From JBBTCX01 sp964494205 (lineage in GTDB: Bacteria; Planctomycetota; Phycisphaerae; UBA1845), in NCBI GenBank assembly GCA_964494205.1, contig CAZBRD010000002.1, forward strand, positions 372,001-436,000: a stretch of 64,000 nucleotides of DNA, given 5' to 3'. Position 1 is the stretch's first letter; each line of letters begins with the position of its first letter. A program made the position numbers and the translations under genes. Below are positions 7,822 to 17,455 of this stretch, piece by piece. Below the pieces are notes generated by a model that saw nothing but the letters and a program-made list of their open reading frames with translations, was not told where the DNA came from and did no database searches.

Positions 7822-10800
7822 TCAGGGAACCGTCTCGAACTCATTTTGATAGTTTCTGAGGTCGCGCAAATCAAAGTCGTCATCGGTATCGAAATCAAAC
7901 GGCCCGCACGTCAGCGAATTGATGTGATTCGGTCCGCCCAAACAGGGGAGTCCTAGTGCAAAATCGACAAGGCTCGTTTCATCGTCGCCATTCAGATCGC
8001 CACTAGCAGCTGGCACCGTTCGCACCACGCGAAAACCAACCAACGCGTCCGTGAGTCCCGGCGTGGTGAAAGTCCGAGACGTGGTGCGGTGAACGGACGA
8101 ACTGACATTGTCATTCCAGCTTCCGCCGCGTATCGTGCGAAAGTTGATGCTATTAGCGTTCAAGTTGTATCGGCCAAGAATCCACTGGTAGACATTGCCC
8201 GTCATATCGTACATTCCGAACGAGTTCGCGTTGGCGCTTGTCGGAAATGTCGGTGTTGAATTCGGGCCGCCATAATAACCAACCGGCGTCGATCCGTTAT
8301 CAAATGGATCTCCGCTGTTGAGATAGTTGGCATCCATGGCCGTCAGCGCATTTCGTCCGAATCCAAAATTGGAGTTTTGATTTGAGGACACATTCCACGC
8401 CGCACCCTTGAACCACTCATTAAAACCATCAGCCGTGTCTTGGGCTGGGTTCGTGTTGTTATGGCCGTCATCCATCGGCAAACGATAGCCATGGTATTGC
8501 GTGACTAGCGCCTCACGCTCCTGATCATTCATATCACGCGTCAACCAATTCTGCTGTGAAATAGTCTTCGGTCGCCACCCTGCCAAGTTTGATTGAACAT
8601 CCTCGAAGCAGCATCGCTCCGTTGGCAACATCCCCTGATCGATCGTCAGCCAGTTCGCATACTTAATCGCACCATACCAACTCACTCCGGTCACAGGATG
8701 TTGCGAATAATCAACCGGCGTAGTCACAACAGTGTAAACATCCTTGTTAAACTGGATGTCTCCGCTTGCCCCAGGCGAAAACAGTTTGGTCGTACGACCA
8801 GCCGGACCTTCTCCATACTCACCCACATTTATCGTATTTACATAGACATCGCCCGTCAGTACATCGAAATACATGTATTCACCGCGCTCATTGGTTGGGT
8901 TTAGCTTCGCGTCATTCAGAAACTCAACAAACTCAGCGTTGGTGGTATCGAACGGCGACATGCGGAATGAGTACGCAGGGCCCGACGGCTGTATAATCGC
9001 ATGAGAAATCGGCGTTTCTGTAACACTAATGATCGGATCCACCAGCGTCAGCTTGATACTCCGACTTGCGATTTCACCATTGCCCTCATTGATTACGCTG
9101 ACAGTTGCCTCATGAACCCCAGCCGGCAGGGTCGAGGTTGCCTGCACATCGATGTAAACAAGCAATGTCAGCGCGTCGCCGGAAATGAGCGATCCCGAAT
9201 CGCTTAGGTTTCCATTAATGCGCACCCATTGGGTGCCTGGTGGGTCTACCGAGGCTGACCACGCGATTTCCGTTCCGTTAGCCGCGGAAACGTTGCTTAG
9301 GGTGTACTGTTTCCCAAGTGGTGAAACGACTCCCCCCGGCGTTCCGGCAGCCTCAAGGTCCGTGAACGGATCGATCGCCAGGCTTTCAACAATCTCAAGC
9401 AGCACAGAGCGGCACTGTGTTACGCCAGTGGCCGAAGTATGAAATGAGATACGCGCAGGATACTCACCATGATGCAGATCGAGGGCTTGCGCAGTAATGG
9501 AAGCAATTGCATTAAGCTGTTCGCCCGGCGTCAGTTCCGCATGCGTTACATCCAACTCAATCCACGGAACATCGGAACTAATGTTAACTTCGATAGGAGT
9601 GGTGTGGTTGTTCACAATTTGAAACTGTCTGCTTGGCAGGTCGTTCTCGTCGAGTGCGGGCCCAACATGCCACCTCTCGTCATCCGGATTGATTGTCATG
9701 GGGTCGCGAACGTCCAGTCGAATCGATTGCGATCGGGACCATTCAATGGATGGGCCCGTGGTGCTACTCAGCTCTACCGTCAACTGCGCCGAATGAATGC
9801 CGACTTCGAGTGAACTGGCTAGCCCATTGATAGAGGCGGTGAACACGCGTGATTCATTTGACTGGAGTATACCCGTCAACGCACCTTGTGGATCAATCTT
9901 CAACCAGTCTTCGTCGCTTGAAACGCTGAATCCCAGCGGCTGCGCTTGCAGGTTCGTAAGTTGATACATCCGAGAACCAAGAGGCGTGACGAATTGGTCG
10001 CCCCAGGTACCGTCGAATTCCTGAGGATCAGGCGAGAGGTTGATCAGATCGACGGGGTTGGACACATGGACAGCCAGTTTTCGTTTGATTGACTGACCAG
10101 TCGTGAGATTGTCTATGGTGAGAATCGCTTCATGCTGACCCGGAGGCAGATTAGCAGCCGTGCCTGCCGGCGAAACATGTAGCAGTGTCGATTCCATAGC
10201 AGGCAACAGCATTGTATTCGTGCCATTTTCGAAATGACCTGCCAGCAGCCAGGCCGCGTCAATGCTGGCACGAATCTGCATGGAAGTCTCAGACTGGTTC
10301 ACGATGGCATATTGCTGCATCAATTGTGACGGCGATTGGCCAAACATAAGATCAAACGACGCATCTAGTCGAGGTGCAACGAGAACGGGCTCGCGCGCAT
10401 CGACAATAATAGATGTGGTGGTCGTGCTCTCCGAAATACCATCATGAACCGTGATCGAAGCATGTCGGCCGGTGCCGCGTATAACCCTGAACCCGACATC
10501 ATCATACGTCAGGTGCCCTTGCAGGGGGCGGCGACCAGTGTTGATCAGGGTGGGCGAATCGATAGCGTCTCGCCAACTGCCGCCTCGTGTAATTCGCTCG
10601 GCAAACGTAGGTCCAAGCTCTTGCGTCCACTCCGCCACGTTGCCGGTCATGTCAAACAGGCTATACGCGTTTGCATTGGATGCGGTGAGTGTGAGCGGAA
10701 CGATCTCGTTCTGGCAAATGGAATCCGAGTGGTAAAGCGAATTGCTTCCATTAAAGAACTGGGTTCTCGTTGTTCCCTCCAATAGCGTATCCATGCTGTC

Positions 10801-13800
10801 AAAGAAATTGGCATCCGCATCTGCCAAATTGTCTCGACCGAATCCATACTGCCGCGCCACACCTGCCCCGGCATTCCACGCCGCGGCCTTGTACCACTCG
10901 CCATAGGGGCTGGCGTGCATAATGCCCCCGTCCATAGGCAAGCGATACCCAAGTGTGTCACTAACATGCTTGGCTCTGAGGACGTCGTTCATACCTTCAG
11001 AAATCCAGGTCACTTCATCAACAACAATCGGTCGCCACAAACTGAGCAACGGACTCGGTGCTTCATCATACGCGCGCAAGGGTGCCGGAAGCCCACTGGT
11101 TATGGTCAACCAATTGCAGTACTTGACCGCCCCATACCACGACACTCCTACAACCGGATGATCTGCGAAGCCAGAATCAACGACATAATTGGTGCCATTA
11201 AACTGCACATGCCCTTTCATGGCATCATACAACAGGAAGAAGAGGATACTGCCAGGGGCGGCTGTACCTTGCTCACCATCTTCCTTGTCATTGATGTAGA
11301 CTGAACCGGAGTCAATATCAAAATACATATGTGCGCTTCGGTAATCGGGGGTCATACCCAGGGCATTGGAGCGGGCGTCATTGAGGAAAACGGCAAACTT
11401 AGCATTGGTTATCTCGGCCCGACCGATCCAATAGTCGTATGACGGACCACCCGGCTGCAAATCCGACGCAGGCACCAGAGCCATCTCGGAACCGAGGACA
11501 GGTGAAACGCCGAGAACCGCCGGATTCATTGACGGCGAAACGGCGACTTCTTTCGTGCTGCCCGGCGGCTGAACCGAGTCCGCGAATGGCTCGACCGTGA
11601 CCCAGGGCGACGTCGCGCTTACAGCAAGATCATCAAGTGCATAATCGGCGTCATTAATGATCTGGAGCGTGATTTCGTCGGCCGTAAACGGACCACCGAC
11701 GAAGCCGGTCAGTCGAATGGGACTCACATCAATTCCGAGGGGCTCCGGCGTGAGGGTCTGTGCGATACGAAACCCGGTCGTCGGCAAGGCCTGATCCGGT
11801 GGTCGGATGGTTCGCGTCATATTGTTCAGGCTTGCCGATTGCGCAAGGTTCTCGAAATGGCCACCGCGCGTGGATCGATCGGCAGGCGAATTGCCAAAAT
11901 CCTGCATCCATTCAGACATATTTCCCGTTAAGTCATAAATGGCGTAGAAGTTACCGGTATTGGCAGTGTTGTTGCAACCTGGGTTTAGCGCATTGAGACT
12001 GTCATAGAACCCGATAGGAGTTGGACCGCTTGCCTCGAATGGATCGCAACTATCCTTAAAATTCGCGTCCTTATTAGCAATGGTATTGCGCCCAAATCCG
12101 TATAGCGCATTGGATATCGTATCGTCATTCCATGCGGCGGCCTTGTACCACTCACTATATGCCGACGCGGCCGTGGCATGTGCATCCATGGGCAGCCGAT
12201 ACCCACGAACGTTACTCACTAAGTTACTTCTCTGAGACGGCGTGAGATCGAGATTCATGTATATGGTTGAATTCGTGGAAACGGGATACCAATCCTGCCG
12301 CAGGGGCCCTTCGTGGTAGGCACGCTGATCCGGCGCGTCCATTTCATGGGCCAACGTCAGCCAGTTACAAAACTTGAGCGCGCCAAACCACGTGACGCCA
12401 GCGACGGGCAAAGATTCGCGTCCTGCGATGACCGCGTATCGATTGTCTTGCCAGACGATTGATTGCGATTGCGCGCCATCAAAGAGAAGCGTGGCATCGC
12501 CTGATAGCGTCACTTTGGGACCAGCGGGCAGATGCTGGAGGAAAGCACCACGGCCATTATCTGGGTTTCGTAGTGCGTCGTTCAGGAATCTGGCATATTG
12601 ACGGTTCGTAACTTCGAATCGTCCCATTCGAAAGAAATAGTCCGGCCCGCCGGGTTGTGTGGTTTCATCAGACACATTGACCATGTCGAGCCGAAAAGAC
12701 TCAGCACCGACAAGGAGCGACACAGGGCGAGATGCTGAACAGTTGTTCGTGGCAATCAGGATGATGCCGCTGTAAGTTCCTGCCGTCAGCGCTTTGGCAT
12801 CATAAGGTATCCTAGCCCCAATCAGCGCGGTTCCTCCCGGTTCGAGGATCGTTCCAAACGGTTCATCGATGGTAAGCCAATCAGTCGGAGGAGGGGGATC
12901 GGTTGTGTCAAGAAACGTTGCAGTCCATGTCAACTCCTGCAATCCATAGTTATGGAGTGTCAACGTGAACGATGCCGGGTCAAACGGTCCTCCAAGCGGC
13001 CCGGTGAAATCCATCAGGATATTCGGAGCGACGATTAGTTGATTATTAACGAGCGATAGTGTCGCCGTGCGAACATAACCGGATTCCTGATTAACAAACT
13101 GAATGGGTACGTCCGTCATCGGTCCGGAGATTTCGTCGCCATAGGCATTGATAGTCAGCATTATATTGACATTGCTATTCCCATTGATCGTGCCGCTGGG
13201 CGGAGAAAACGAGAGATATGGTTCAAAGGCGGGAGGAACTGAAACCAGAAACTGTTTCGATGTCGCTGATGGATTTGAAAGAGTGAATTGATGCATGGCC
13301 GGTGCAAAAGGCCCATCGCAAATCGCTGAGGATGAAGCCGATGACGTATTGAGGTTAAAGGGCGGCACAACGACTAGTGAAACTGGTCGCGAATAGGTTG
13401 AGCCCGTGCATTGATTTGTCAAAATAACATTGGCGGTGTAGTTACCTGCCGCCAATTCTTGTGAGTGAAGATTGATAATGAAACTGGCCGACGAAACTTC
13501 CGGCGTTAAGACTCCTGAAGCAGGCTCCACAGTAACCCACGCAACATCGGTCTCCACATCACTTGTATCGACCCACTGCGCCGACCAATGGATGGGTGAG
13601 TCCGAATCACTTTCCAAGGTAATGGTCATCGATGCAGGAACGGGCGCACCGTGATAGGGCGCTGTTGCGCTCAGTCCGCCGCTCGGACTCAAGCTAAGCG
13701 GTTCCGTTAGTGTTAACTGGATGATGCGTTGAATGATGATCTGATTGGTCAAGTCCTCAAATAGGATCGTGGCCTGGTGAGTGCCGACACCTAGTAGCGC

Positions 13801-15132
13801 CTGACATTGGAAATTGACGGAAACTTCGACTGAACTCGTCGAGTTTGAGGCCAGGATTCCGTTCGGTTGCGAAATAGAAATGTCAATCCACGGTGATTGC
13901 GAATAAACAGCGAACTGAGTCTCGGCATCGGTCAGATTGGTGACGCAATAAGTTGTTCCATCGGACGGCGCCAAGATCCCACCCCATGGGCCTGAGAGGT
14001 TGAAATCGGGGGGCGACGAAACCAGAAATGGGGCGGGTACACTTTGCGCAATACGAAAACCGGTCGAATTGTTGGTGCTGTTTGCTGGACGCTCGGTTGC
14101 GAGGGCCGCAGGTAGGGAGCTTGTCGCACTGACATGTGATCCGCCGCGATTTCGGCGATCGCCTGGTGTAAACGACTGATCCTGCATCCATTCCCAGACA
14201 TTGCCCGTCAGATCAAACGCGCCAAAGTAATTGTTGTTTCCATTCGTGAAGAAACTACCGGCGTGATCTGTACCGTCATAATATCCGACCGGCGTTGTGC
14301 CGCCGAGCAGACAATTCTGACCGTCCTCGAAAGGGTCGAGACTGCAACGATAGTTTGCGTCAGCGTGTGAAAGAGTATCGCGCCCAAAGCCGTAAGCCTG
14401 ATTGACTGACGTGACCCCATTCCATGCCGCGGCTTTGTACCATTCATTGAAAAGTCCGGGGCTGCCGCTGTCCGCTCCTCCATCCATCGGCAAACGAAAA
14501 CCCGGCAGTTGCAGAATCGCCTGGCGCTCCGTTTCATTGAGATCACGAACCGCCCACGCGACAGTGCTGATCGAAACCGGACGCCAGCCATTGAGATTGC
14601 TGCTGGTTGATTCGGCATAAACGCGCTGTGTCGGGTCCAGCCCCGCACGAAGCGTCAGCCAGTTGCAGTATTTCAGCGCACCGTACCAACTGACTCCGGA
14701 GACAGGATGGTCGGTGAAATTAAATGGGCTTGTTTTGACCGCATAGTGACCAGCCGTGAATTCGATCTGATCAGATTCAGTCGGCGAGAACATGAGTGTC
14801 GTTAGATCAGGTGCGGTCGCCCCCATCGCACCGTTAGATGAGGAGTGAACATACACGTCACCCGTCGTTGTCTCAAAGTACATGTATTGGCCGCGACCAT
14901 CGGTTAGATGGTTCATCGCGTCGTTAAGAAACTCGATGAATTGTTCGTTGGTTATCTCAAATTGACCGATACGAAAGCTGTGCGCGGGACCGCCCGGTTC
15001 GTTCTCGTTAGCAGGAACAAGGACAAGATCAACACCGACATCGCCAGCCAGCGCAGCCCAACTGGGGCAGAGAAGCATCCAAAAGACGGCGACGAAAAAC
15101 GAGCTGAACTGAAACCCAGTCCGATGAAGCAT
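7822..15132 (-). CDS. Giant secreted protein with four SUMF1/FGE-like domains, Ig/BACON-like repeats and dockerin-like tail
   Basis: The product of about 2,436 residues starts with a signal peptide (hydrophobic FFVAVFWMLLCPSWAALA). Four FGE-sulfatase-like domains lie at about 35-365, 811-1125, 1214-1555 and 2036-2370. Each repeats the marks EITNxxFxxFLNDA, PVSGVSWYGALKYCNWLT, EWYKAAAWN, YGFGRD and DLTGNVxEW...RGG. Between them are repeated Ig/BACON-like modules with the pattern GxxGGPFxP...W(V/L)TVEP...PG. The last 60 residues hold two Asp-rich EF-hand/dockerin-like loops (DLNGDDETSLVDFA and DFDTDDDFDLRDL). FGE folds are used by sulfatase-activating enzymes but also as binding scaffolds, and I see no evidence for catalysis here. 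The start is uncertain: ATG 15132, or TTG 15144. Probable role is an exported or cell-surface binding protein. Confidence 0.8.
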   Translation of the reverse strand: MLHRTGFQFSSFFVAVFWMLLCPSWAALAGDVGVDLVLVPANENEPGGPAHSFRIGQFEITNEQFIEFLNDAMNHLTDGRGQYMYFETTTGDVYVHSSSNGAMGATAPDLTTLMFSPTESDQIEFTAGHYAVKTSPFNFTDHPVSGVSWYGALKYCNWLTLRAGLDPTQRVYAESTSSNLNGWRPVSISTVAWAVRDLNETERQAILQLPGFRLPMDGGADSGSPGLFNEWYKAAAWNGVTSVNQAYGFGRDTLSHADANYRCSLDPFEDGQNCLLGGTTPVGYYDGTDHAGSFFTNGNNNYFGAFDLTGNVWEWMQDQSFTPGDRRNRGGSHVSATSSLPAALATERPANSTNNSTGFRIAQSVPAPFLVSSPPDFNLSGPWGGILAPSDGTTYCVTNLTDAETQFAVYSQSPWIDISISQPNGILASNSTSSVEVSVNFQCQALLGVGTHQATILFEDLTNQIIIQRIIQLTLTEPLSLSPSGGLSATAPYHGAPVPASMTITLESDSDSPIHWSAQWVDTSDVETDVAWVTVEPASGVLTPEVSSASFIINLHSQELAAGNYTANVILTNQCTGSTYSRPVSLVVVPPFNLNTSSASSSAICDGPFAPAMHQFTLSNPSATSKQFLVSVPPAFEPYLSFSPPSGTINGNSNVNIMLTINAYGDEISGPMTDVPIQFVNQESGYVRTATLSLVNNQLIVAPNILMDFTGPLGGPFDPASFTLTLHNYGLQELTWTATFLDTTDPPPPTDWLTIDEPFGTILEPGGTALIGARIPYDAKALTAGTYSGIILIATNNCSASRPVSLLVGAESFRLDMVNVSDETTQPGGPDYFFRMGRFEVTNRQYARFLNDALRNPDNGRGAFLQHLPAGPKVTLSGDATLLFDGAQSQSIVWQDNRYAVIAGRESLPVAGVTWFGALKFCNWLTLAHEMDAPDQRAYHEGPLRQDWYPVSTNSTIYMNLDLTPSQRSNLVSNVRGYRLPMDAHATAASAYSEWYKAAAWNDDTISNALYGFGRNTIANKDANFKDSCDPFEASGPTPIGFYDSLNALNPGCNNTANTGNFYAIYDLTGNMSEWMQDFGNSPADRSTRGGHFENLAQSASLNNMTRTIRPPDQALPTTGFRIAQTLTPEPLGIDVSPIRLTGFVGGPFTADEITLQIINDADYALDDLAVSATSPWVTVEPFADSVQPPGSTKEVAVSPSMNPAVLGVSPVLGSEMALVPASDLQPGGPSYDYWIGRAEITNAKFAVFLNDARSNALGMTPDYRSAHMYFDIDSGSVYINDKEDGEQGTAAPGSILFFLLYDAMKGHVQFNGTNYVVDSGFADHPVVGVSWYGAVKYCNWLTITSGLPAPLRAYDEAPSPLLSLWRPIVVDEVTWISEGMNDVLRAKHVSDTLGYRLPMDGGIMHASPYGEWYKAAAWNAGAGVARQYGFGRDNLADADANFFDSMDTLLEGTTRTQFFNGSNSLYHSDSICQNEIVPLTLTASNANAYSLFDMTGNVAEWTQELGPTFAERITRGGSWRDAIDSPTLINTGRRPLQGHLTYDDVGFRVIRGTGRHASITVHDGISESTTTTSIIVDAREPVLVAPRLDASFDLMFGQSPSQLMQQYAIVNQSETSMQIRASIDAAWLLAGHFENGTNTMLLPAMESTLLHVSPAGTAANLPPGQHEAILTIDNLTTGQSIKRKLAVHVSNPVDLINLSPDPQEFDGTWGDQFVTPLGSRMYQLTNLQAQPLGFSVSSDEDWLKIDPQGALTGILQSNESRVFTASINGLASSLEVGIHSAQLTVELSSTTGPSIEWSRSQSIRLDVRDPMTINPDDERWHVGPALDENDLPSRQFQIVNNHTTPIEVNISSDVPWIELDVTHAELTPGEQLNAIASITAQALDLHHGEYPARISFHTSATGVTQCRSVLLEIVESLAIDPFTDLEAAGTPGGVVSPLGKQYTLSNVSAANGTEIAWSASVDPPGTQWVRINGNLSDSGSLISGDALTLLVYIDVQATSTLPAGVHEATVSVINEGNGEIASRSIKLTLVDPIISVTETPISHAIIQPSGPAYSFRMSPFDTTNAEFVEFLNDAKLNPTNERGEYMYFDVLTGDVYVNTINVGEYGEGPAGRTTKLFSPGASGDIQFNKDVYTVVTTPVDYSQHPVTGVSWYGAIKYANWLTIDQGMLPTERCCFEDVQSNLAGWRPKTISQQNWLTRDMNDQEREALVTQYHGYRLPMDDGHNNTNPAQDTADGFNEWFKGAAWNVSSNQNSNFGFGRNALTAMDANYLNSGDPFDNGSTPVGYYGGPNSTPTFPTSANANSFGMYDMTGNVYQWILGRYNLNANSINFRTIRGGSWNDNVSSSVHRTTSRTFTTPGLTDALVGFRVVRTVPAASGDLNGDDETSLVDFALGLPCLGGPNHINSLTCGPFDFDTDDDFDLRDLRNYQNEFETVP

Positions 15133-15250
15133 CTCCCACCCCAATTGTACGAGGTCTTTGATATTTCATCGGTATTTAGCAGGACATTTCGCCACAAGGT
15201 TTAGCCTTTCAACGGAGACTTGCCCCCCGATTTCTCGGCTAGTCGTGGAG

Positions 15251-15754
15251 TCATTTCGTTTGATTCGACGGCGATAGCCGTCGGAACTCAATCAGCTTGA
15301 TGGATGTCGATTTGCCGAGAAGGGTCTCGCCGCGAACATAACGTTCCGGATATCCAAGCCGGCCATTGAATCGCGCCCGAAATTTCACAGCCATATCGCC
15401 CGGCTTCATGTTAACGTCAGCTGCATTTTCCAGTTCGCGCTCTAATACGAGAAAGAGGCCGGGAATGTGGTAATTTGCAAGTTCGACACCCTGCGGGTTT
15501 CGGCCATCGACTTCAAGCAACTCGACAACACCATGGCGAACTTCGACCGTGTAAGTACTGCGATGCATTTCGTATCGAAGGGAATAATCAGCGATAGCTG
15601 CGGCGTTCCACCGCAATTTCGCTGCACTGATGAGTTCGATTGTTAACGGATCGGTGGGTTCGCGCGCAAGAAGAAACGTGATTATTAGCCCCAGCAGAAA
15701 CCCTGCTGCAAGCAGGATAACTTTCTGCTTGAGCGCTCGGCGGGGAGAGGGCAT
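15251..15754 (-). CDS. Membrane-anchored small protein, DUF6174-like
   Basis: The product has 167 residues: a basic start, one transmembrane segment (VILLAAGFLLGLIITFLLA) and an exported domain. The core has WNAAAIADYSLRYEMHRSTYTVEVRHGVV. This resembles the DUF6174 pattern, in which a W...Y.L.Y strand is followed by a VxVRxGxV strand. No enzymatic motif is visible. The gene sits between the giant FGE-like gene and rpmB on the same strand, with about 120 bases before the former and 67 after rpmB, so common transcription is possible but not shown. The family link is from memory of the pattern and is tentative; a membrane-anchored protein is a safe description. Confidence 0.65.
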   Translation of the reverse strand: MPSPRRALKQKVILLAAGFLLGLIITFLLAREPTDPLTIELISAAKLRWNAAAIADYSLRYEMHRSTYTVEVRHGVVELLEVDGRNPQGVELANYHIPGLFLVLERELENAADVNMKPGDMAVKFRARFNGRLGYPERYVRGETLLGKSTSIKLIEFRRLSPSNQTK

Positions 15755-15821
15755 TGGCTGTTCTGTTAGGCCGGCGGTAATGCTAGAGGCGTTCAGCTGA
15801 TAGCAAGGGCACTAGACTGGC

Positions 15822-16094
15822 TTACGACTTCGCTGTTTCGGCTGACTCCGGGCTCCAGTCGCGCTTTTGGGGCTTGGTGACAAAGCCCATGCGTATGGCT
15901 TTGGCCGACACGTTGATACGAGTGACCTTTCCATCGATAATCGCACGTACGCGCTGCATATTGGCGCGGAACTTTCGCTTGGTGATACCCGTGGTCTTTC
16001 GGCCAACGCCGCCCAAATACTTCGCTTTACCCTTACGGGCGATCTGACGGCCGGACCTTGTTTTCTTCCCTGTGAACGGACAAACTCGGGGCAT
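15822..16094 (-). CDS. rpmB: 50S ribosomal protein L28
   Basis: The 90-residue basic protein starts MPRVCPFTGKKTRSGRQIARKG and continues with GITKRKFRANMQRVRAIIDGK, the L28 pattern of an N-terminal CxxTGK turn and a central RKFxxNxQ strand. L28 is a component of the large ribosomal subunit. The ATG at 16094 is chosen because AGGGAG lies 8 bases upstream. A GTG nine bases earlier would add only three residues and would overlap that ribosome site. About 20 residues at the C-terminus (ending AETAKS) extend beyond the compact core. The sigma factor gene is divergent. Confidence 0.93.
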   Translation of the reverse strand: MPRVCPFTGKKTRSGRQIARKGKAKYLGGVGRKTTGITKRKFRANMQRVRAIIDGKVTRINVSAKAIRMGFVTKPQKRDWSPESAETAKS

Positions 16095-16288
16095 TTTCGT
16101 CACTCCCTATTCGTATGGCACCTATACCTAAAGATCGAGAAGTGTATCAACCTTTCCTGTCCCCGCCAAGAGGGTGTAAGCGAAGTTTTTTGCAAATGCA
16201 TGAAGCGTACTTAGTCCGAAAAATGGGTAAAATACGGCGTGACTCCCGCAATAGGGCGTATCGGGTCGCGTTAGGCTTTAGGCAGGAC

Positions 16289-16876
16289 ATGAAGACGGCA
16301 TCGGAGCTTGATGAAATCGTCTTGGGAGCACAGCGCGGCGAGGCCGACGCGTTCGACCTATTGGTTGAGCAATTTGGGCCGAGGCTTTTCGGTTTTGCCT
16401 ACCGCTTAACCGCCCGGAAACAGGATGCCGAGGACATCGTCCAGGATGTGTTCCTGAAAGTGGTCAGGACGATCGATCGGTACGAGCATGATTCTCGGTT
16501 CGAGGCTTGGCTGTTTCGTATCGCGTCGAACACCGTCAAGGATCGGATACGAGGCGCAGTTCGAGGCGGGTCGGTAGGTTCGCTCGATGTGTTAGCTTCT
16601 GGCAGCGGGGGAGATGAAGCCGGTTTCGACGAACGCGCCCCCTCGACACCTCGATCCGTGGTTGACCAAATGATGACAGCCGAGGAGGTCGAGCGGATTC
16701 AAGTCCACCTTAGCCGGTTGCCATTGGCGGAGCGCGAAGTCGTCATGTTGCGACATTATTCGGATATGAGTTTTGCGGAGATCGCCGAGATGATGGGTAC
16801 GCCGCTGGGGACAGCCCTCGCTCGCGCGCACCGCGGGTTGGCGAAATTACGCGAATGGGTGGAGGCGGGATCGTGA
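16289..16876 (+). CDS. ECF-type RNA polymerase sigma factor
   Basis: The 195-residue product has sigma-70 region 2 (about residues 10-85; FAYRLTARKQDAEDIVQDVFLKV, then FEAWLFRIASNTVKDRIR) and region 4 (about 130-190; LPLAEREVVMLRHYSDMSFAEIAEMM, then ALARAHRGLAKLREW). Regions 1 and 3 are missing, which is the extracytoplasmic-function layout. I chose the ATG at 16289 because region 2 begins right after it; the frame stays open upstream to 16115 without family similarity. The stop overlaps the next start (GTGA), so the sigma factor and the membrane protein after it are translationally coupled. Target promoters are not identified. Confidence 0.9.
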   Translation: MKTASELDEIVLGAQRGEADAFDLLVEQFGPRLFGFAYRLTARKQDAEDIVQDVFLKVVRTIDRYEHDSRFEAWLFRIASNTVKDRIRGAVRGGSVGSLDVLASGSGGDEAGFDERAPSTPRSVVDQMMTAEEVERIQVHLSRLPLAEREVVMLRHYSDMSFAEIAEMMGTPLGTALARAHRGLAKLREWVEAGS

Positions 16877-17430
16877 GCTTTAGGCCCGACGATATTGAGC
16901 AATCGATCGCACGCGATGAGGAATGGCTGCGTGATACGCTCGCAGAGCCGCCAGGTTTTAATGCTGATGCCCTGAAGCAACGGATACGAATCGAGCTGAA
17001 TCAACAGTGGCTGGCGAGTGAACTCGTCGACGAGGAACCGACGAACTTGCTTGCAAGGACCAAGCAGTCGGTTCAGTCCACGTTGGATACAGCTTCTCAA
17101 AATAAAGCTCAAAGTCGAACCCAAAGTCTGAGAATTGTGCGCTGGGCCTCAAGTGTGCTCGCAACAGCGGCGTGCGTTGTTTTTGTCGTGAATGGCTATC
17201 GTCACACGGCGCCGAGTTCCGCACCGGAGATTTCCTACCTCTCGGCGTTCGAACAATATGACGCAGAAGACTACGTGGAATCGTTCACGTCGTTGCGAAG
17301 TGATTTAACTTCGCTGGCGACTAATAAGACGCAGGATGAATCAGGTGCTGACGACGACACATTTGATGATCTTCGAAAGTCCATTGATACACTCGTGAAT
17401 CCATCGAGCCTCTCAAGCGATTGGTCGTGA
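16873..17430 (+). CDS. Putative anti-sigma factor with single transmembrane helix
   Basis: The product of 185 residues has a cytoplasmic N-terminal part of about 95 residues, one transmembrane helix (VRWASSVLATAACVVFVV), and an acidic exported part of about 70 residues. It starts at a GTG overlapping the sigma factor stop, with GGAGG 7 bases upstream. Position and topology match one-helix anti-sigma factors that hold an ECF sigma at the membrane. I do not see a zinc-binding HxxxCxxC motif, so it is not a standard ZAS-type protein. The anti-sigma role is therefore an inference from context. Confidence 0.6.
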   Translation: MSFRPDDIEQSIARDEEWLRDTLAEPPGFNADALKQRIRIELNQQWLASELVDEEPTNLLARTKQSVQSTLDTASQNKAQSRTQSLRIVRWASSVLATAACVVFVVNGYRHTAPSSAPEISYLSAFEQYDAEDYVESFTSLRSDLTSLATNKTQDESGADDDTFDDLRKSIDTLVNPSSLSSDWS

Positions 17431-17455
17431 TTGATTCAGAAATCAGGAAACGGTG

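Noticed and set aside
7822..15132. Annotation as a sulfatase-activating formylglycine-generating enzyme
   Set aside because: There is no sulfatase gene beside it, four copies in one exported chain are unlike FGE, and catalytic cysteines could not be confirmed.
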